DNA of 64,000 nt from Amantichitinum ursilacus (GTDB lineage Bacteria > Pseudomonadota > Gammaproteobacteria > Burkholderiales > Chitinibacteraceae): the NCBI RefSeq assembly GCF_001294205.1, contig NZ_LAQT01000036.1:124001-188000 (forward strand), in the 5' to 3' direction. Both the position numbers and the translations under genes were made by a program. How positions within the stretch are numbered: position 1 is the first letter of the stretch; every line of letters begins with the position of its first letter. The notes below the pieces were generated by a model. That model ran no database searches, was not told the origin of the DNA, and was given only the letters and a program-made list of their open reading frames with translations. Positions 33,957 to 43,281 of this stretch are shown piece by piece.

Positions 33957-35486
33957 ATGCATGTTTCTTTACGCGGTATCAGCAAATCGTTCGGGCCAGT
34001 GCATGTATTGCAGGACGTTGATTTCAATATCCTTGGCGGCGAAATCCACGCATTGATGGGTGAAAACGGCGCGGGCAAATCCACGCTGATGAAAATCCTC
34101 AGCGGCGTCTATCGCGCGGACAAAGGCGAGATTGTGATCGATGGCCAGGCCACGCCGATTACATCGACGCAAGACGCCGAGCGCCTGGGCATTGCCATCA
34201 TCCATCAAGAGCTGAATCTGATTCCGCAATTGTCGGTGATGGAAAACCTGTTTCTGGGCCGCGAGCCACGCCGTTTTGGCGTGATTGACAGCAAGGCCAT
34301 GCGCACCGCCGCCCGCACCTATCTGCAAGCGCTGGGCGCAGACCGTATCGACCCCGAAGCCGAAGCGGGCCTGTTGTCGATTGGCCAGCAGCAAATGGTG
34401 GAGATCGCCAAAGCGCTGGCGCTCAACGCCAAAGTGCTGGTGATGGATGAGCCCACCGCAGCGCTCACCGACCGCGAGATCGAAACGCTGTTCGGCATCA
34501 TGCAGCAGCTTAAAGCGCAAGGCGTGGCCATCGTTTACGTATCGCATCGCATGGAAGAAATCTTCCGCATTTGCGACAAGATCAGCGTGTTGCGCGACGG
34601 CCATTTTGTGGGCGAGCGTGTGATTGCGCAGACCAGTTTTGATGAAGTGGTCAAGCTGATGGTGGGGCGCGAACTGGGCGACCGGTTTCCCAAGCGCGAT
34701 GCAACGCCGGGCGCGGTGCGGCTGGTGGTTAAAGACCTGGCCGACGCGGGCAACATCAGCAAGATCAATTTTGAAGTGCGCGCCGGCGAAGTGCTGGGCG
34801 TGGCCGGTTTGATGGGCGCGGGCCGTAGCGAAATCCTCAAAACCTTGTTTGGCATTAACCCACGCACGGCCGGCACGGTAACGCTCGACGGCCAACCGCT
34901 GCACATCCGCGATGCGGTTGCCGCCATCGCGCACGGCCTGGCGTTTGTGACCGAAGACCGTAAAGGCCAGGGCCTGGTGCTGGGGATGTCGGTGCGCGAA
35001 AACGCGACGCTGGTGCACCTTAACCGTTACGCGCATCTGGGCGTGGTCAGCAGCAAGGCCGAGACCACGGCGGTGGCCAAACTGATCGAACAATTGCGCA
35101 TCCGCACCCGCGATGCCGAGCTCGACGTCAAATCGTTGTCTGGCGGCAATCAGCAAAAAGTGGTGTTCGCCAAATGGCTGGCGTTGCCACCCAAGGTGCT
35201 GCTGCTGGATGAGCCCACGCGTGGCGTAGACGTCGGCGGCAAAGCCGAGATCTATCACATCATCAATCAACTGGCCGCGGCGGGGGTCGCCATTGTGATG
35301 GTGTCGTCCGAATTGCCCGAAGTGCTGGCGATGAGCGACCGCATTCTGGTGATGCATCAGGGCCATCAGGCCGGCATTTTTGATGCCAAAGACGCAACGC
35401 AAGAAACCATCATGACCGCCGCCACTGGCGGCCAGACCGCGGCATTTACTGCGGATGCGCCACCTGTGGAAAACGTCACCGCATAA
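33957..35486 (+). CDS. rbsA: Ribose ABC transporter ATP-binding protein
   Basis: A 509-residue double-ATPase. The first domain has Walker A GENGAGKSTL (about 36-45), signature LSIGQQQM and Walker B VLVMDEPTAAL; the second has a degenerate Walker A (GLMGAGRSE), signature LSGGNQQKVVFAKWL and LLLDEPTRGVDVG. This is the carbohydrate CUT2 pattern. Energises ribose import with RbsC and RbsB. Normal length. Confidence 0.96.
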   Translation: MHVSLRGISKSFGPVHVLQDVDFNILGGEIHALMGENGAGKSTLMKILSGVYRADKGEIVIDGQATPITSTQDAERLGIAIIHQELNLIPQLSVMENLFLGREPRRFGVIDSKAMRTAARTYLQALGADRIDPEAEAGLLSIGQQQMVEIAKALALNAKVLVMDEPTAALTDREIETLFGIMQQLKAQGVAIVYVSHRMEEIFRICDKISVLRDGHFVGERVIAQTSFDEVVKLMVGRELGDRFPKRDATPGAVRLVVKDLADAGNISKINFEVRAGEVLGVAGLMGAGRSEILKTLFGINPRTAGTVTLDGQPLHIRDAVAAIAHGLAFVTEDRKGQGLVLGMSVRENATLVHLNRYAHLGVVSSKAETTAVAKLIEQLRIRTRDAELDVKSLSGGNQQKVVFAKWLALPPKVLLLDEPTRGVDVGGKAEIYHIINQLAAAGVAIVMVSSELPEVLAMSDRILVMHQGHQAGIFDAKDATQETIMTAATGGQTAAFTADAPPVENVTA

Positions 35487-35544
35487 AACGCAAACCTTTG
35501 TTTGTACTAACCCATTCGTACTGAACACAAGAACAGGCAACGCC

Positions 35545-36483
35545 ATGACTCCTCAACAAAAAGCCACGCTGCAAAAGCTCGGCCCGTTTATTGCACTGCT
35601 GCTGGTGGCCACCGGTCTGGCCATCATGAGCCCCGATTTTTTAACCGTGGGCAATTTGCTGACGGTGATGCGCCAGGTGTCGATCAACGCGCTGATTGCG
35701 TTTGGCATGACGCTGGTGATATTGCTGGGCGGTATCGATTTGTCGGTCGGCTCTATCCTCGGCTTGTCCGCCATATCCAGCGCCAGCTTGATGGCAGCGG
35801 GCTTTAATCCGGTGTTTGCGACTGCCGCCGGTGTGGTCGCTGGTGCGGCCATGGGCCTGTTTAACGGTCTGGTCATCAGCAAAGGCAAAGTGGCGCCGTT
35901 TATTGCCACGCTGGCCACCATGACCGTGTTGCGCGGCCTGTGCATGGTGTTCTCGCACGGCAGCCCCATCGCCGGCTTTAGCAGCGACTTTTTCAGCATG
36001 CTGGGCGGCGGCTATGTGGCTGGACTGATCCCGGTGCCGGTGGTGGGCATGTTGGTGATGTTTGCCGTGTTCTGGTTTGTGCTCAAAAAGACGGTGTTTG
36101 GCCGTCACGTTTACGCGGTGGGCGGCAACGAGGAATCGGCCAGGCTGTCTGGCGTTAAAGTCGATCGCATCAAGCTGTGGGTGTACACGCTGTCGGGCGC
36201 GATGTCGGCGCTGGCGGGCGTGGTGCTGACTTCGCGGCTTAACTCGGCGCAACCCAATGCGGGCGCGGGTTATGAGCTGGACGCCATCGCGGCGGTGGTG
36301 CTGGGCGGCACCAGCCTGACCGGTGGCCGTGGCTGGATTTTTGGCACGCTGGTCGGCGCTTTGCTGATCGGTGTGTTGAACAACGGCTTGAATCTGCTGG
36401 AGGTATCGTCGTTCTACCAGCAGGTGATCAAGGGCGCGGTCATTCTGCTGGCCGTGCTGATCGACCGAGGCAATAAAAAGTAA
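35545..36483 (+). CDS. rbsC: Ribose ABC transporter permease
   Basis: A 312-residue CUT2 permease with about eight to ten helices. Signatures include MTLVILLGGIDLSVGSILGLSA (about 55-76) and YAVGGNEESARLSGVKVDRIKLWVY, the cytoplasmic loop that meets the ATPase. The start at 35545 (AGGCAACGCC upstream) fits the family; the frame extends 5' into rbsA without homology. 58 bp after rbsA. Confidence 0.95.
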   Translation: MTPQQKATLQKLGPFIALLLVATGLAIMSPDFLTVGNLLTVMRQVSINALIAFGMTLVILLGGIDLSVGSILGLSAISSASLMAAGFNPVFATAAGVVAGAAMGLFNGLVISKGKVAPFIATLATMTVLRGLCMVFSHGSPIAGFSSDFFSMLGGGYVAGLIPVPVVGMLVMFAVFWFVLKKTVFGRHVYAVGGNEESARLSGVKVDRIKLWVYTLSGAMSALAGVVLTSRLNSAQPNAGAGYELDAIAAVVLGGTSLTGGRGWIFGTLVGALLIGVLNNGLNLLEVSSFYQQVIKGAVILLAVLIDRGNKK

Positions 36484-36575
36484 TCCCGTAAAGGCGCGCC
36501 AGCCGGTTCCCCATGACGGGCTGGCGCGCCGGTATGACTCTTCTAAAAAACACACGTATGACCAGGAGTTCGATG

Positions 36576-37523
36576 ATGAAACGCATTATTTCCCCGCTGC
36601 TGGCCGGCTTGCTGTCGGTGGGCTTGATCGCATGTTCCAAACAAGGTCCGGATAGCGCCCCGGCCGAAGCCAGCGCACCGGCTTCTGCCGCCGCCGCAGC
36701 ACCGGCGGGCGCGGCCACCGTAGGCCTGGCCATTTCGACACTGAACAATCCGTTCTTTGTTTCGCTGAAAAACGGCGCTGAAGCCGAAGCCAAAAAAGAA
36801 GGCATCACGCTGATTACCGTGGATGCGCAGGATGACCCGGCCAAGCAACAGGCCAGCGTGGAAGATCTGATCCAGAAAAAAGTCAGCGTCATCCTGATCA
36901 ACCCGACCGATTCGGCCGCCGTGGCGCCAGTGGTGAAAGAAGCCACCGATAAGGGCATCAAGGTGATCTCGCTGGACCGTAGCGTAACCGGTGCGGAAGT
37001 CAGCGCGCATATCGCTTCGGACAACGTGGCCGGTGGCAAGATGGCGGCGGAGTTCCTGCTGGAAAAAATCGGCGGCAAAGGCAATGTGGTGGAGCTGGAA
37101 GGCATTGCGGGTTCGTCCGCCGCGCGTGAACGCGGTCAGGGCTTTCATAGCGTGATCGACGGCAAGGCCGATGTGAAACTGGCCGCGCGCCAACCGGCTG
37201 ACTTTGATCGCGCCAAGGGCCTGTCGGTGATGGAAAACATTATCCAGGGCAACAAGCATATCGACGGCGTGTTTGCGCACAACGACGAAATGGCGTTGGG
37301 CGCGGTTAAAGCGCTGCAAGCCGCTGGCCTGAAGAAAGTGGTCGTGGTGGGTTTTGACGCCACCGCCGATGCTGTCGCCGCCGTCAAAGCGGGCGATCTT
37401 GCGGCAACCGTACAACAACAACCTGAATTGATCGGCCAATCTGGCGTGCAAGCTGCGAAGAAGTTGATTGATGGTCAGACCGTTGATAAATTCATCCCCG
37501 TACCGCTGAATCTGATCAAGTAA
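36576..37523 (+). CDS. rbsB: Ribose-binding protein, lipoprotein form
   Basis: A 315-residue substrate-binding protein for the RbsAC transporter. The body is a typical type I periplasmic-binding fold (VGLAISTLNNPFFVSLKNGAEAEAKK, VSVILINPTDSAAVAPVVKEA, HNDEMALGAVKAL). The N-terminus is MKRIISPLLAGLLSVGLIAC with a lipobox ending at Cys20, followed by a 27-residue Ala/Pro-rich linker, so it is probably membrane-anchored, unlike E. coli RbsB. ATG at 36573 is also possible, but 36576 has the better spacing to AGGAG. Confidence 0.93.
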   Translation: MKRIISPLLAGLLSVGLIACSKQGPDSAPAEASAPASAAAAAPAGAATVGLAISTLNNPFFVSLKNGAEAEAKKEGITLITVDAQDDPAKQQASVEDLIQKKVSVILINPTDSAAVAPVVKEATDKGIKVISLDRSVTGAEVSAHIASDNVAGGKMAAEFLLEKIGGKGNVVELEGIAGSSAARERGQGFHSVIDGKADVKLAARQPADFDRAKGLSVMENIIQGNKHIDGVFAHNDEMALGAVKALQAAGLKKVVVVGFDATADAVAAVKAGDLAATVQQQPELIGQSGVQAAKKLIDGQTVDKFIPVPLNLIK

Positions 37524-37579
37524 GTGTGACTGGATCAGCCTGGCGCCGTTGACGCACCGACTGCCAAAACGAGCCTTAG

Positions 37580-37608
37580 GCCCTCGCGATGATCGCGGGG
37601 GCTTTTTT
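37580..37608 (+). terminator. Rho-independent terminator of rbsKDACB
   Basis: GCCCTCGCG (37580-37588), loop ATGAT, and CGCGGGGGC (37594-37602) are followed by TTTTTT. Confidence 0.9.
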
Positions 37609-37632
37609 CTAGGCAACAAGAAATGAATACGC

Positions 37633-37794
37633 CATAGGGTGGGTCTTGACCCACCACCCAAAGCCGTAACCAGCATCGCAGCGTTCTGTTCATCCACTTT
37701 GAAGGGTGGGTCTGGTCCCACCACTCAAAGGCCTAAGTCCGTACGCAGCGTTCTGCTCATACACTTTGAATGGTGGGTCATGACCCACCCTATG
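37633..37794. repeat. Palindromic repeat element with three cores
   Basis: Outer ends CATAGG (37633) and CCTATG (37794), cores at 37638-37655, 37705-37722 and 37772-37789. The spacing is about 67 bp, and inner text (CAGCGTTCTGnTCAT, CACTTTGAA) is repeated, so one internal unit has been duplicated as in the element at 32138. Confidence 0.85.
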
Positions 37795-37838
37795 CGGCGT
37801 AGCCTTCAGAAATCGTATTGACCCCAACAGGCGTAAAC

Positions 37839-38840
37839 GTGTCCAGCTTTGCAAGACTGACCATCGACGATATCGCGCGCCTGGCGCAGGTGTCGCGCAC
37901 GACCGCCAGCATGGTGCTGAATGGCTATGCCGAGCGCTATCGCATTTCCAAAGCCACGGTGGAGCGCGTGCTCAAAGTGGCGGAGGAACATCATTTCAGC
38001 CCCAGCCAGTCGGCACGCGCCTTGCGCTCGCGCCGCAGCAACACCATCGGCCTGGTGATTCCCGATCTGACCAACTCGGCGCATTCGGCGCTGGCGCAAG
38101 CGCTGGAATCGCTGTGCCGCGCTGATGGCTATCAGATGGTGATGGTCACCAGCGACGAAGACCCGCAGCGCGAAACCGATGGCATTGCGCATCTGGTGGC
38201 GCGGCAGGTGGATGGCGTGGTGGTGGTGCCGTGTACGGCGGACGCATCCCGTTATCAGAAATGGACGCAGCGTTTGCCCTTCGTGTTTGTCGATCGCCGC
38301 ATTGAAGACTCCGACATTCCCTCTGTGGTTAGCGATGCCACAGCCACAGTGGCGCAACTGGTGGAACGCGCCATCGAGCAAGGCGCTAGCGAAATCGTCT
38401 ATTTCGGCGGCCAGCCCGCGTTGTCGGCCAGCCGTGATCGTCTGGCCGGCTATCGCAGCGCCCTCTCCCGCCACGGCATGACCGAACAGCCCGACTGGGT
38501 ATTCGAACGTGATTTCCAGCGCGATTCGGGCTACGCGCTGATGCGCGACTGGGTGGCGCAGCACCAGCGCTATCCGCAAGCGTTATTTACCGCCTCGATT
38601 ACGCTACTGGAAGGCGTGCTGGCGTTTATCAACGACAATGCCGCCATGACCGGCGCGCCAGCGCGCCTGATGACCTTCGATGATCATCGGCTGCTGGATT
38701 GTCTGCCCGTGCGCATCGATGCCATCGTGCAAGACAGTCAGGCGCTGGCCCAGCAAAGCCTGGATGCGGTGATGGCGCTGCTGCAGGGCCAGACGCCCGA
38801 ATCGCGGCGCGTGCCTGCGCATATTCATCAGCGGACCTGA
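37839..38840 (+). CDS. rbsR: LacI family regulator, Cra/FruR-like, probable ribose regulator
   Basis: A 333-residue LacI-type regulator. The HTH and hinge read LTIDDIARLAQVSRTTASMVLNGYAERYRISKATVERV (about 6-43), very close to Cra/FruR (TTASxVxNG..xxYRxS), with GLVIPDLTN and the C-terminal YPQALFTASITLLEGVLAF also Cra-like. The GTG start at 37839 has AGGCG upstream; an upstream TTG at 37818 is less likely. Position after rbsB suggests control of the ribose operon; a wider sugar-phosphate role is possible. Symbol is by context. Confidence 0.8.
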   Translation: MSSFARLTIDDIARLAQVSRTTASMVLNGYAERYRISKATVERVLKVAEEHHFSPSQSARALRSRRSNTIGLVIPDLTNSAHSALAQALESLCRADGYQMVMVTSDEDPQRETDGIAHLVARQVDGVVVVPCTADASRYQKWTQRLPFVFVDRRIEDSDIPSVVSDATATVAQLVERAIEQGASEIVYFGGQPALSASRDRLAGYRSALSRHGMTEQPDWVFERDFQRDSGYALMRDWVAQHQRYPQALFTASITLLEGVLAFINDNAAMTGAPARLMTFDDHRLLDCLPVRIDAIVQDSQALAQQSLDAVMALLQGQTPESRRVPAHIHQRT

Positions 38841-38920
38841 TCTGGCGCAAAAACCGGCGTTGGCAGAATTATGCGAGCGGTTTACGCTACGCAGCTCTGG
38901 CCCCCAGTTACAGGAAACCC

Positions 38921-39892
38921 ATGAATCTGCAATATCCCAAAGTGGTCGCACTGGGTGGCGGCACCGGATTATCGGCGCTGCTGCGTGGCCTTAAGCGGTT
39001 TCCGGTGGATATCACCGCGATTGTGACGGTGGCCGATGACGGCGGCAGTTCCGGAATTCTGCATCGCGAATTACGGGTGCCCCCGCCTGGCGACATCCGC
39101 AACGTATTGGTGGCGCTAAGCGAAGCCGAAGGCATTTTTAATGACTTGCTGCAATTTCGCTTCAAGTCAGTGGAAGGCGGCCATTATCTGGATGGCCATT
39201 CGATGGGCAATCTGCTGCTGACGGCGATGTTCTCGCTGACGCACGGCAACTTTGTCAAAGCCGTCGAGAACATGGGCGTGGTGCTTAACATCAAAGGCCG
39301 CGTCTATCCGGTCTGCCCCAACGCTACCGTATTGCACGCCGAACTGGCCGATGGCCGCATCGTGCATGGCGAATCGAAACTGGCCTCGCATGGTTCGGCC
39401 ATCAAGCGGGTGTTTTTTGATTCGGATGTGCGCGCCGAGCCGTTGGCGATCAAAGCCATTGAAGACGCCGACGTCATCGTGATGGGCCCAGGCAGCCTGT
39501 ATACCAGCGTGCTGCCCAATCTATTGCTGCCCGAGATTGCCGCCGCCATCAACGCCAACGACCACGCCGATCGCATCTATGTGTGCAATCTGATGACTGA
39601 AGCGGGTGAATCCGACCATCTGAGTGCAGCGGGGCACGTGCAAGCCATCCTCGACCACGGCATTACGCGCGTGGACAAGGTGATCATCAATGATGAGCAC
39701 ATTCCGGACGAGGTGGTGGCGCGCTACGCCGCCGAGAATGCCGAGCCGGTGATCAACGATTACGCGGCGCTGGATGCGCTGGGGGTGGAGGTGATCCGCA
39801 CCCGCATCGCCAGCCTCGCCGACGGCGTGGTGCGGCACGACTCGATCAAAACCGCCGCCAGCGTGTACGCGATCGCGCTGGAAAAGGTCTGA
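38921..39892 (+). CDS. yvcK: YvcK family UDP-N-acetylglucosamine-binding protein (CofD-like)
   Basis: A 323-residue CofD/YvcK family protein. It opens VVALGGGTGLSALLRGLKR (about 7-25) with the Rossmann-like glycine loop, then VTVADDGGSSGILHRELRVPPPGDIRNVLVAL and VMGPGSLYTSVLPNLLLPEI. In Bacillus the homologue binds UDP-sugars and affects gluconeogenic growth and cell-wall homeostasis. The start at 38921 has AGGAA before it. 80 bp after the LacI-type gene, same strand. Confidence 0.92.
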   Translation: MNLQYPKVVALGGGTGLSALLRGLKRFPVDITAIVTVADDGGSSGILHRELRVPPPGDIRNVLVALSEAEGIFNDLLQFRFKSVEGGHYLDGHSMGNLLLTAMFSLTHGNFVKAVENMGVVLNIKGRVYPVCPNATVLHAELADGRIVHGESKLASHGSAIKRVFFDSDVRAEPLAIKAIEDADVIVMGPGSLYTSVLPNLLLPEIAAAINANDHADRIYVCNLMTEAGESDHLSAAGHVQAILDHGITRVDKVIINDEHIPDEVVARYAAENAEPVINDYAALDALGVEVIRTRIASLADGVVRHDSIKTAASVYAIALEKV

Positions 39893-39917
39893 CCCCCAAC
39901 GCAAAAAAGAATGGTGG

Positions 39918-40015
39918 CATAGGGTGGGTCAGGACCCACCGATCAAAGCCGGCGAGCCGCATGATGTCGTTAATCTCGCCACGGCTTTGCGTGGTGGGTC
40001 TTGCCCTACCCTATG
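39918..40015. repeat. Palindromic repeat element, two cores
   Basis: Outer ends CATAGG and CCTATG; cores at 39923-39940 and 39993-40010 (right arm of the second decayed to GCCCTACC). It sits between the convergent yvcK and exported-protein genes. Confidence 0.82.
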
Positions 40016-40024
40016 CATATCAAC

Positions 40025-40561
40025 TTACAAGCAAGGTTGCAGCACTTGCTTCAGCGCAGCGGCGTCGCTGGGCAGATTGAACTGCGCTACCAGCGGTTTG
40101 CCTTTGCCATCGGCGCTGGCCACTTCCACTTTCAGCGGTTTACCGGCGTTGCTCAGCCACGCGGCCAGTTCTTTTTTGGTGGGCTGCAGCGAAAACGCAA
40201 AGTTCGGCCCTTGCGCCGCGCCGCTGGCGTTGTATTTAGCCGCGGCCTTGGCGGTATCCACGCTGACCAGCTTTTCCTTGATACCCGCGCCCGCCGCGCC
40301 TTCAAACGGCGTGGTATTGAAATTGGCGGATTTGCCGATGCTCAGATACGCATACGGCTCGGCATTGGGCTGGCACGCTACCGACAAGCTGGCGGTATGC
40401 GCGCTGTCGCCATTAAGCGTGGTGCTGGGCAATGTCGCGGTTTGTAACGACTGGCCGGCCACGGGTTTGGCCACTTGCCATGTGGTGGGCTGGTTGGCTT
40501 GCGCCAGCGTAACGGCGGCCAGCAAGGCGATGGCGAGTGCGGATCGGTGACGGATGTTCAT
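40025..40561 (-). CDS. Exported hypothetical protein
   Basis: A 178-residue protein with a clear signal peptide (MNIRHRSALAIALLAAVTLAQA, cleavage about residue 22). The mature part is polar with two cysteines, one in SVACQPNAEPYAY and one near the C-terminus (QPCL), possibly a disulfide. No family recognised. GGAGC lies 8 bases before the ATG. Probably periplasmic; function unknown. Confidence 0.75.
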   Translation of the reverse strand: MNIRHRSALAIALLAAVTLAQANQPTTWQVAKPVAGQSLQTATLPSTTLNGDSAHTASLSVACQPNAEPYAYLSIGKSANFNTTPFEGAAGAGIKEKLVSVDTAKAAAKYNASGAAQGPNFAFSLQPTKKELAAWLSNAGKPLKVEVASADGKGKPLVAQFNLPSDAAALKQVLQPCL

Positions 40562-40686
40562 GGCAGGATGCTCCGTAGGCTGGACAAGAATTGAGATTCT
40601 TCCGAGCTTAAAGGCAGCAAGTCACACGATGTAACCGCATTTTTACCCAAAAAAGTTGCGGAACTTCGCTGACTACACGGTCAGCG

Positions 40687-40722
40687 CAAAACAGACACGG
40701 AGCATTGCTGCCCCGTGTCTGT
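40687..40722 (-). terminator. Probable terminator of fumA
   Basis: ACAGACACGG (40691-40700) pairs with CCGTGTCTGT (40713-40722), followed on the minus strand by TTTTG. A second hairpin, ACCCACTC/GAGTGGGT, lies at about 40731-40758. Confidence 0.6.
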
Positions 40723-40768
40723 GCATCCAGACCCACTCATCCTCGCGGGCGAGTGGGTTGAAGATGGA

Positions 40769-42286
40769 TCAGGAAACGACCGGAATTTTGCCGATCTTCG
40801 CCTGCCACTGTTTTGGCGCAACGGCGTGTACCGAAATGCCAGTGCTATCCACCGCCACGGTCACCGGCATGTCGACCACATCAAACTCATAAATGGCTTC
40901 CATGCCCAGATCAGCAAACGCCACCACCTGGCTGCCCTTGATCGCCTTGGACACCAGATACGCCGCGCCGCCTACTGCCATCAGATACACCGCCTTGTTG
41001 TCGCGGATGGCCTCGACCGCCGCCGGGCCGCGTTCAGCCTTGCCCACCATGCCCAGCAAGCCGGTGGTTTCCAGCATCTGGCGAGTGAACTTGTCCATGC
41101 GCGTGGCCGTGGTCGGGCCAGCGGGCCCCACCACCTCGTCGCGGACCGGGTCGACCGGGCCCACGTAATAGATAAAGCGGTTGGTAAAGTCCACCGGCAG
41201 CGTCTCGCCCTTGTTGAGCATATCCACCATGCGTTTGTGCGCGGCATCGCGGCCGGTCAGCAGTTTGCCGTTTAACAACAGCGTCTGGCCGGGCTGCCAA
41301 CTGGCAACTTCTTCGCGCGTAATGCGGTTCAGATCAACGCGCTTTGCGTCGGCGGCCGGGCTCCAGGTCACGTCAGGCCAGTCTTCCAGCTTGGGCGCTT
41401 CCAGGACGGCCGGGCCGCTGCCATCCAGCGTAAAGTGCACGTGGCGGGTGGCGGCGCAGTTGGGGATCATCGCCACCGGCAAGCTGGCGGCATGGGTGGG
41501 GCAATCCATAATCTTCACGTCCAGCACGGTGGCCAGGCCGCCCAGACCTTGCGCGCCGATGCCCAGCGCGTTCACCTTCTCGTAAAGCTCGATGCGCAAT
41601 TCTTCCACGCGGTTTTGCGGGCCGCGCGCGATCAGGTCCTGAATATCGATTTCCTGCATCAACGATTCTTTGGCCATCAGCATGGCTTTTTCGGCGGTGC
41701 CGCCAATGCCGATGCCGAGCATGCCGGGCGGACACCAGCCTGCGCCCATCAGCGGCACGGTTTTCAGCACCCAGTCCACAATCGAATCGGACGGGTTCAG
41801 CATCACAAACTTGGATTTATTCTCAGAACCACCGCCCTTGGCAGCAATATCGATTTCGACGGTATCACCGGCCACAATCTCGTAATGGATGACGGCCGGG
41901 GTGTTGTCTTTGGTGTTTTTGCGCCCGCCCGCCGGGTCTTGCAGGATAGACGCGCGCAATTTGTTGTCGGGATGCAGATAAGCGCGGCGGACACCTTCGT
42001 TGATCATATCCGTCACGCTCATCGTCGCGTCGGCCCACTGCACATTCATGCCGACGCGCACAAAACAGGTGACGATGCCTGTGTCTTGGCAGATGGGGCG
42101 CTGGCCCTGCGCGCACAGGCGGCTGTTGGTCAGAATCTGTGCGATGGCGTCTTTGGCGGCCGGGCTTTCTTCGCGCTCGTAAGCGGCGCCCAGTGCTTTG
42201 ATATAGTCGGCCGGATGGTAATAGCTGATGTACTGCAGACTGTCGGCAATGCTGTCGATCAAGTCGTCCTGGCGGATGACGGCCAT
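40769..42286 (-). CDS. fumA: Class I fumarate hydratase
   Basis: A 505-residue oxygen-sensitive 4Fe-4S fumarase interconverting fumarate and L-malate in the TCA cycle. Cys in RPICQDTGIVTCFV (66 and 73) and in GAGWCPPGMLGIGIGG match the class I pattern, with the C-terminal half containing GPVDPVRDEVVGPAGPTTATRMDKF and the swivelling domain. Alpha and beta parts are fused as in E. coli FumA/B. The neighbours are unrelated; an FNR gene in the window may influence such enzymes. Confidence 0.95.
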   Translation of the reverse strand: MAVIRQDDLIDSIADSLQYISYYHPADYIKALGAAYEREESPAAKDAIAQILTNSRLCAQGQRPICQDTGIVTCFVRVGMNVQWADATMSVTDMINEGVRRAYLHPDNKLRASILQDPAGGRKNTKDNTPAVIHYEIVAGDTVEIDIAAKGGGSENKSKFVMLNPSDSIVDWVLKTVPLMGAGWCPPGMLGIGIGGTAEKAMLMAKESLMQEIDIQDLIARGPQNRVEELRIELYEKVNALGIGAQGLGGLATVLDVKIMDCPTHAASLPVAMIPNCAATRHVHFTLDGSGPAVLEAPKLEDWPDVTWSPAADAKRVDLNRITREEVASWQPGQTLLLNGKLLTGRDAAHKRMVDMLNKGETLPVDFTNRFIYYVGPVDPVRDEVVGPAGPTTATRMDKFTRQMLETTGLLGMVGKAERGPAAVEAIRDNKAVYLMAVGGAAYLVSKAIKGSQVVAFADLGMEAIYEFDVVDMPVTVAVDSTGISVHAVAPKQWQAKIGKIPVVS

Positions 42287-42469
42287 GCGAAAACTCCAGT
42301 GGGATCGGATGTAAGCGGCAACAACGTGCTGCGGCGCGCAATTTTAGCAAAAGCCGCTGTAGTTGCGCGCTGCCGATTACACCAGGCGGGCTGTTTTGCC
42401 ACGCCACCCGGTACGGCTGCAAGGCTTATCGGGTGTTGGATGTATGTTCGCGGCGGCACAATGATGCAA

Positions 42470-42481
42470 TCATCTAGATGA
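42470..42481. promoter_or_regulatory. GntR-type operator candidate
   Basis: TCATCTAGATGA is a perfect 12-bp palindrome, about 70 bp upstream of the phnF-like ATG and near the divergent fumA promoter. It resembles CTAG-centred HutC/PhnF-type sites; binding is inferred. Confidence 0.5.
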
Positions 42482-42549
42482 AATCTAAGCCCCTTAAACT
42501 GTCAGCTACATCGCCCGACATGCGGGCGCATTACAGGAATCGAACAGCA

Positions 42550-43281
42550 ATGACCATTACCGTAGAGCGCGGCTCCGGCGTGGCCCTGTGGCGGCAGATC
42601 GAAGAAACCCTGGCGGGCGAAATTGCGCGTAAACAGTTGCGCGACCGTCTGCCCAACGAAGCCACGCTGGCCGAACGTTTTGGCGTAAATCGCCACACCA
42701 TCCGCCGCGCCGTGCAGGCGCTGGAGGCCCGTGGCATGGTGCGCATCGAGCAAGGCCGCGGCACCTTTGTGCAAGAAGAATTTATCGATTACAAGCTGGG
42801 CAAGCGCAGTCGCTTTTCGCATAGTCTGGAAAAACAACAACTTGCCGGCACCAGCCAGGTACAACGCAGCCGCACCGTGGTGCCGCGCGACGAGGTCTGC
42901 GCGATGTTGCAAGTGCCCAATGGCAGCAGCGTGATGCAGATTGATGCGCTGGATGTGGTGGATGGCCGCGTGATTGGCGTGTGTACCCAGTATTTTCCGC
43001 TGCCGCGTTTTACCGGCTTTGATGTGCTGTATCAGCAAGCCGGCTCCGCCGTGCGCGCCCTGCAGCAGCTGGATATCGAGGAATACAGCCGCAAGTTCAG
43101 CCGCGTCAGCACCCGCCTGCCCGAGGCCGATTGCGCGCAGCAACTAGGCCAGCCCAAAACGCAGCCCATCCTGTTTGTGGAAAGCGTGTATGTGGATGCC
43201 GCCGGCGTGCCGATCGAATACGGCATTACGCGTTTCGCTGGCGATGCGGTGCAACTGGTGTTTGAACCGGAGCATGCCTGA
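42550..43281 (+). CDS. phnF: PhnF-like GntR/UTRA transcriptional regulator
   Basis: A 243-residue HutC-subfamily GntR regulator. The HTH is RDRLPNEATLAERFGVNRHTIRRAVQALEARGMVRIEQGRGTFV (about 30-75), very close to PhnF (VNRHTLRRA), followed by a UTRA ligand domain (FSHSLEKQQLAGTS, EYGITRFAGDAVQLVFEPE). No phosphonate genes are near; instead its stop overlaps the start of a Nudix gene (TGATG), so it may have been co-opted. The start at 42550 removes an upstream in-frame stretch of non-homologous residues. Confidence 0.82.
   Translation: MTITVERGSGVALWRQIEETLAGEIARKQLRDRLPNEATLAERFGVNRHTIRRAVQALEARGMVRIEQGRGTFVQEEFIDYKLGKRSRFSHSLEKQQLAGTSQVQRSRTVVPRDEVCAMLQVPNGSSVMQIDALDVVDGRVIGVCTQYFPLPRFTGFDVLYQQAGSAVRALQQLDIEEYSRKFSRVSTRLPEADCAQQLGQPKTQPILFVESVYVDAAGVPIEYGITRFAGDAVQLVFEPEHA

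Larger units (their letters stand above)
37524..37838. other. Intergenic region rbsB-rbsR
   Basis: These 315 bases hold the rbs operon terminator (37580-37608), a three-core palindromic element (37633-37794) and 44 bp before the rbsR-type GTG. Any promoter for the regulator must lie within or just after the element; none is obvious. Confidence 0.6.

Noticed and set aside
33969-35546. 525-codon minus-strand frame
   Set aside because: Antisense shadow of rbsA, which has all ABC ATPase motifs.
37818-37838. TTG start for the LacI-type regulator
   Set aside because: GTG at 37839 has a better spaced ribosome site and gives the family N-terminus.
41435-42481. 348-codon plus-strand frame
   Set aside because: Antisense shadow of fumA.
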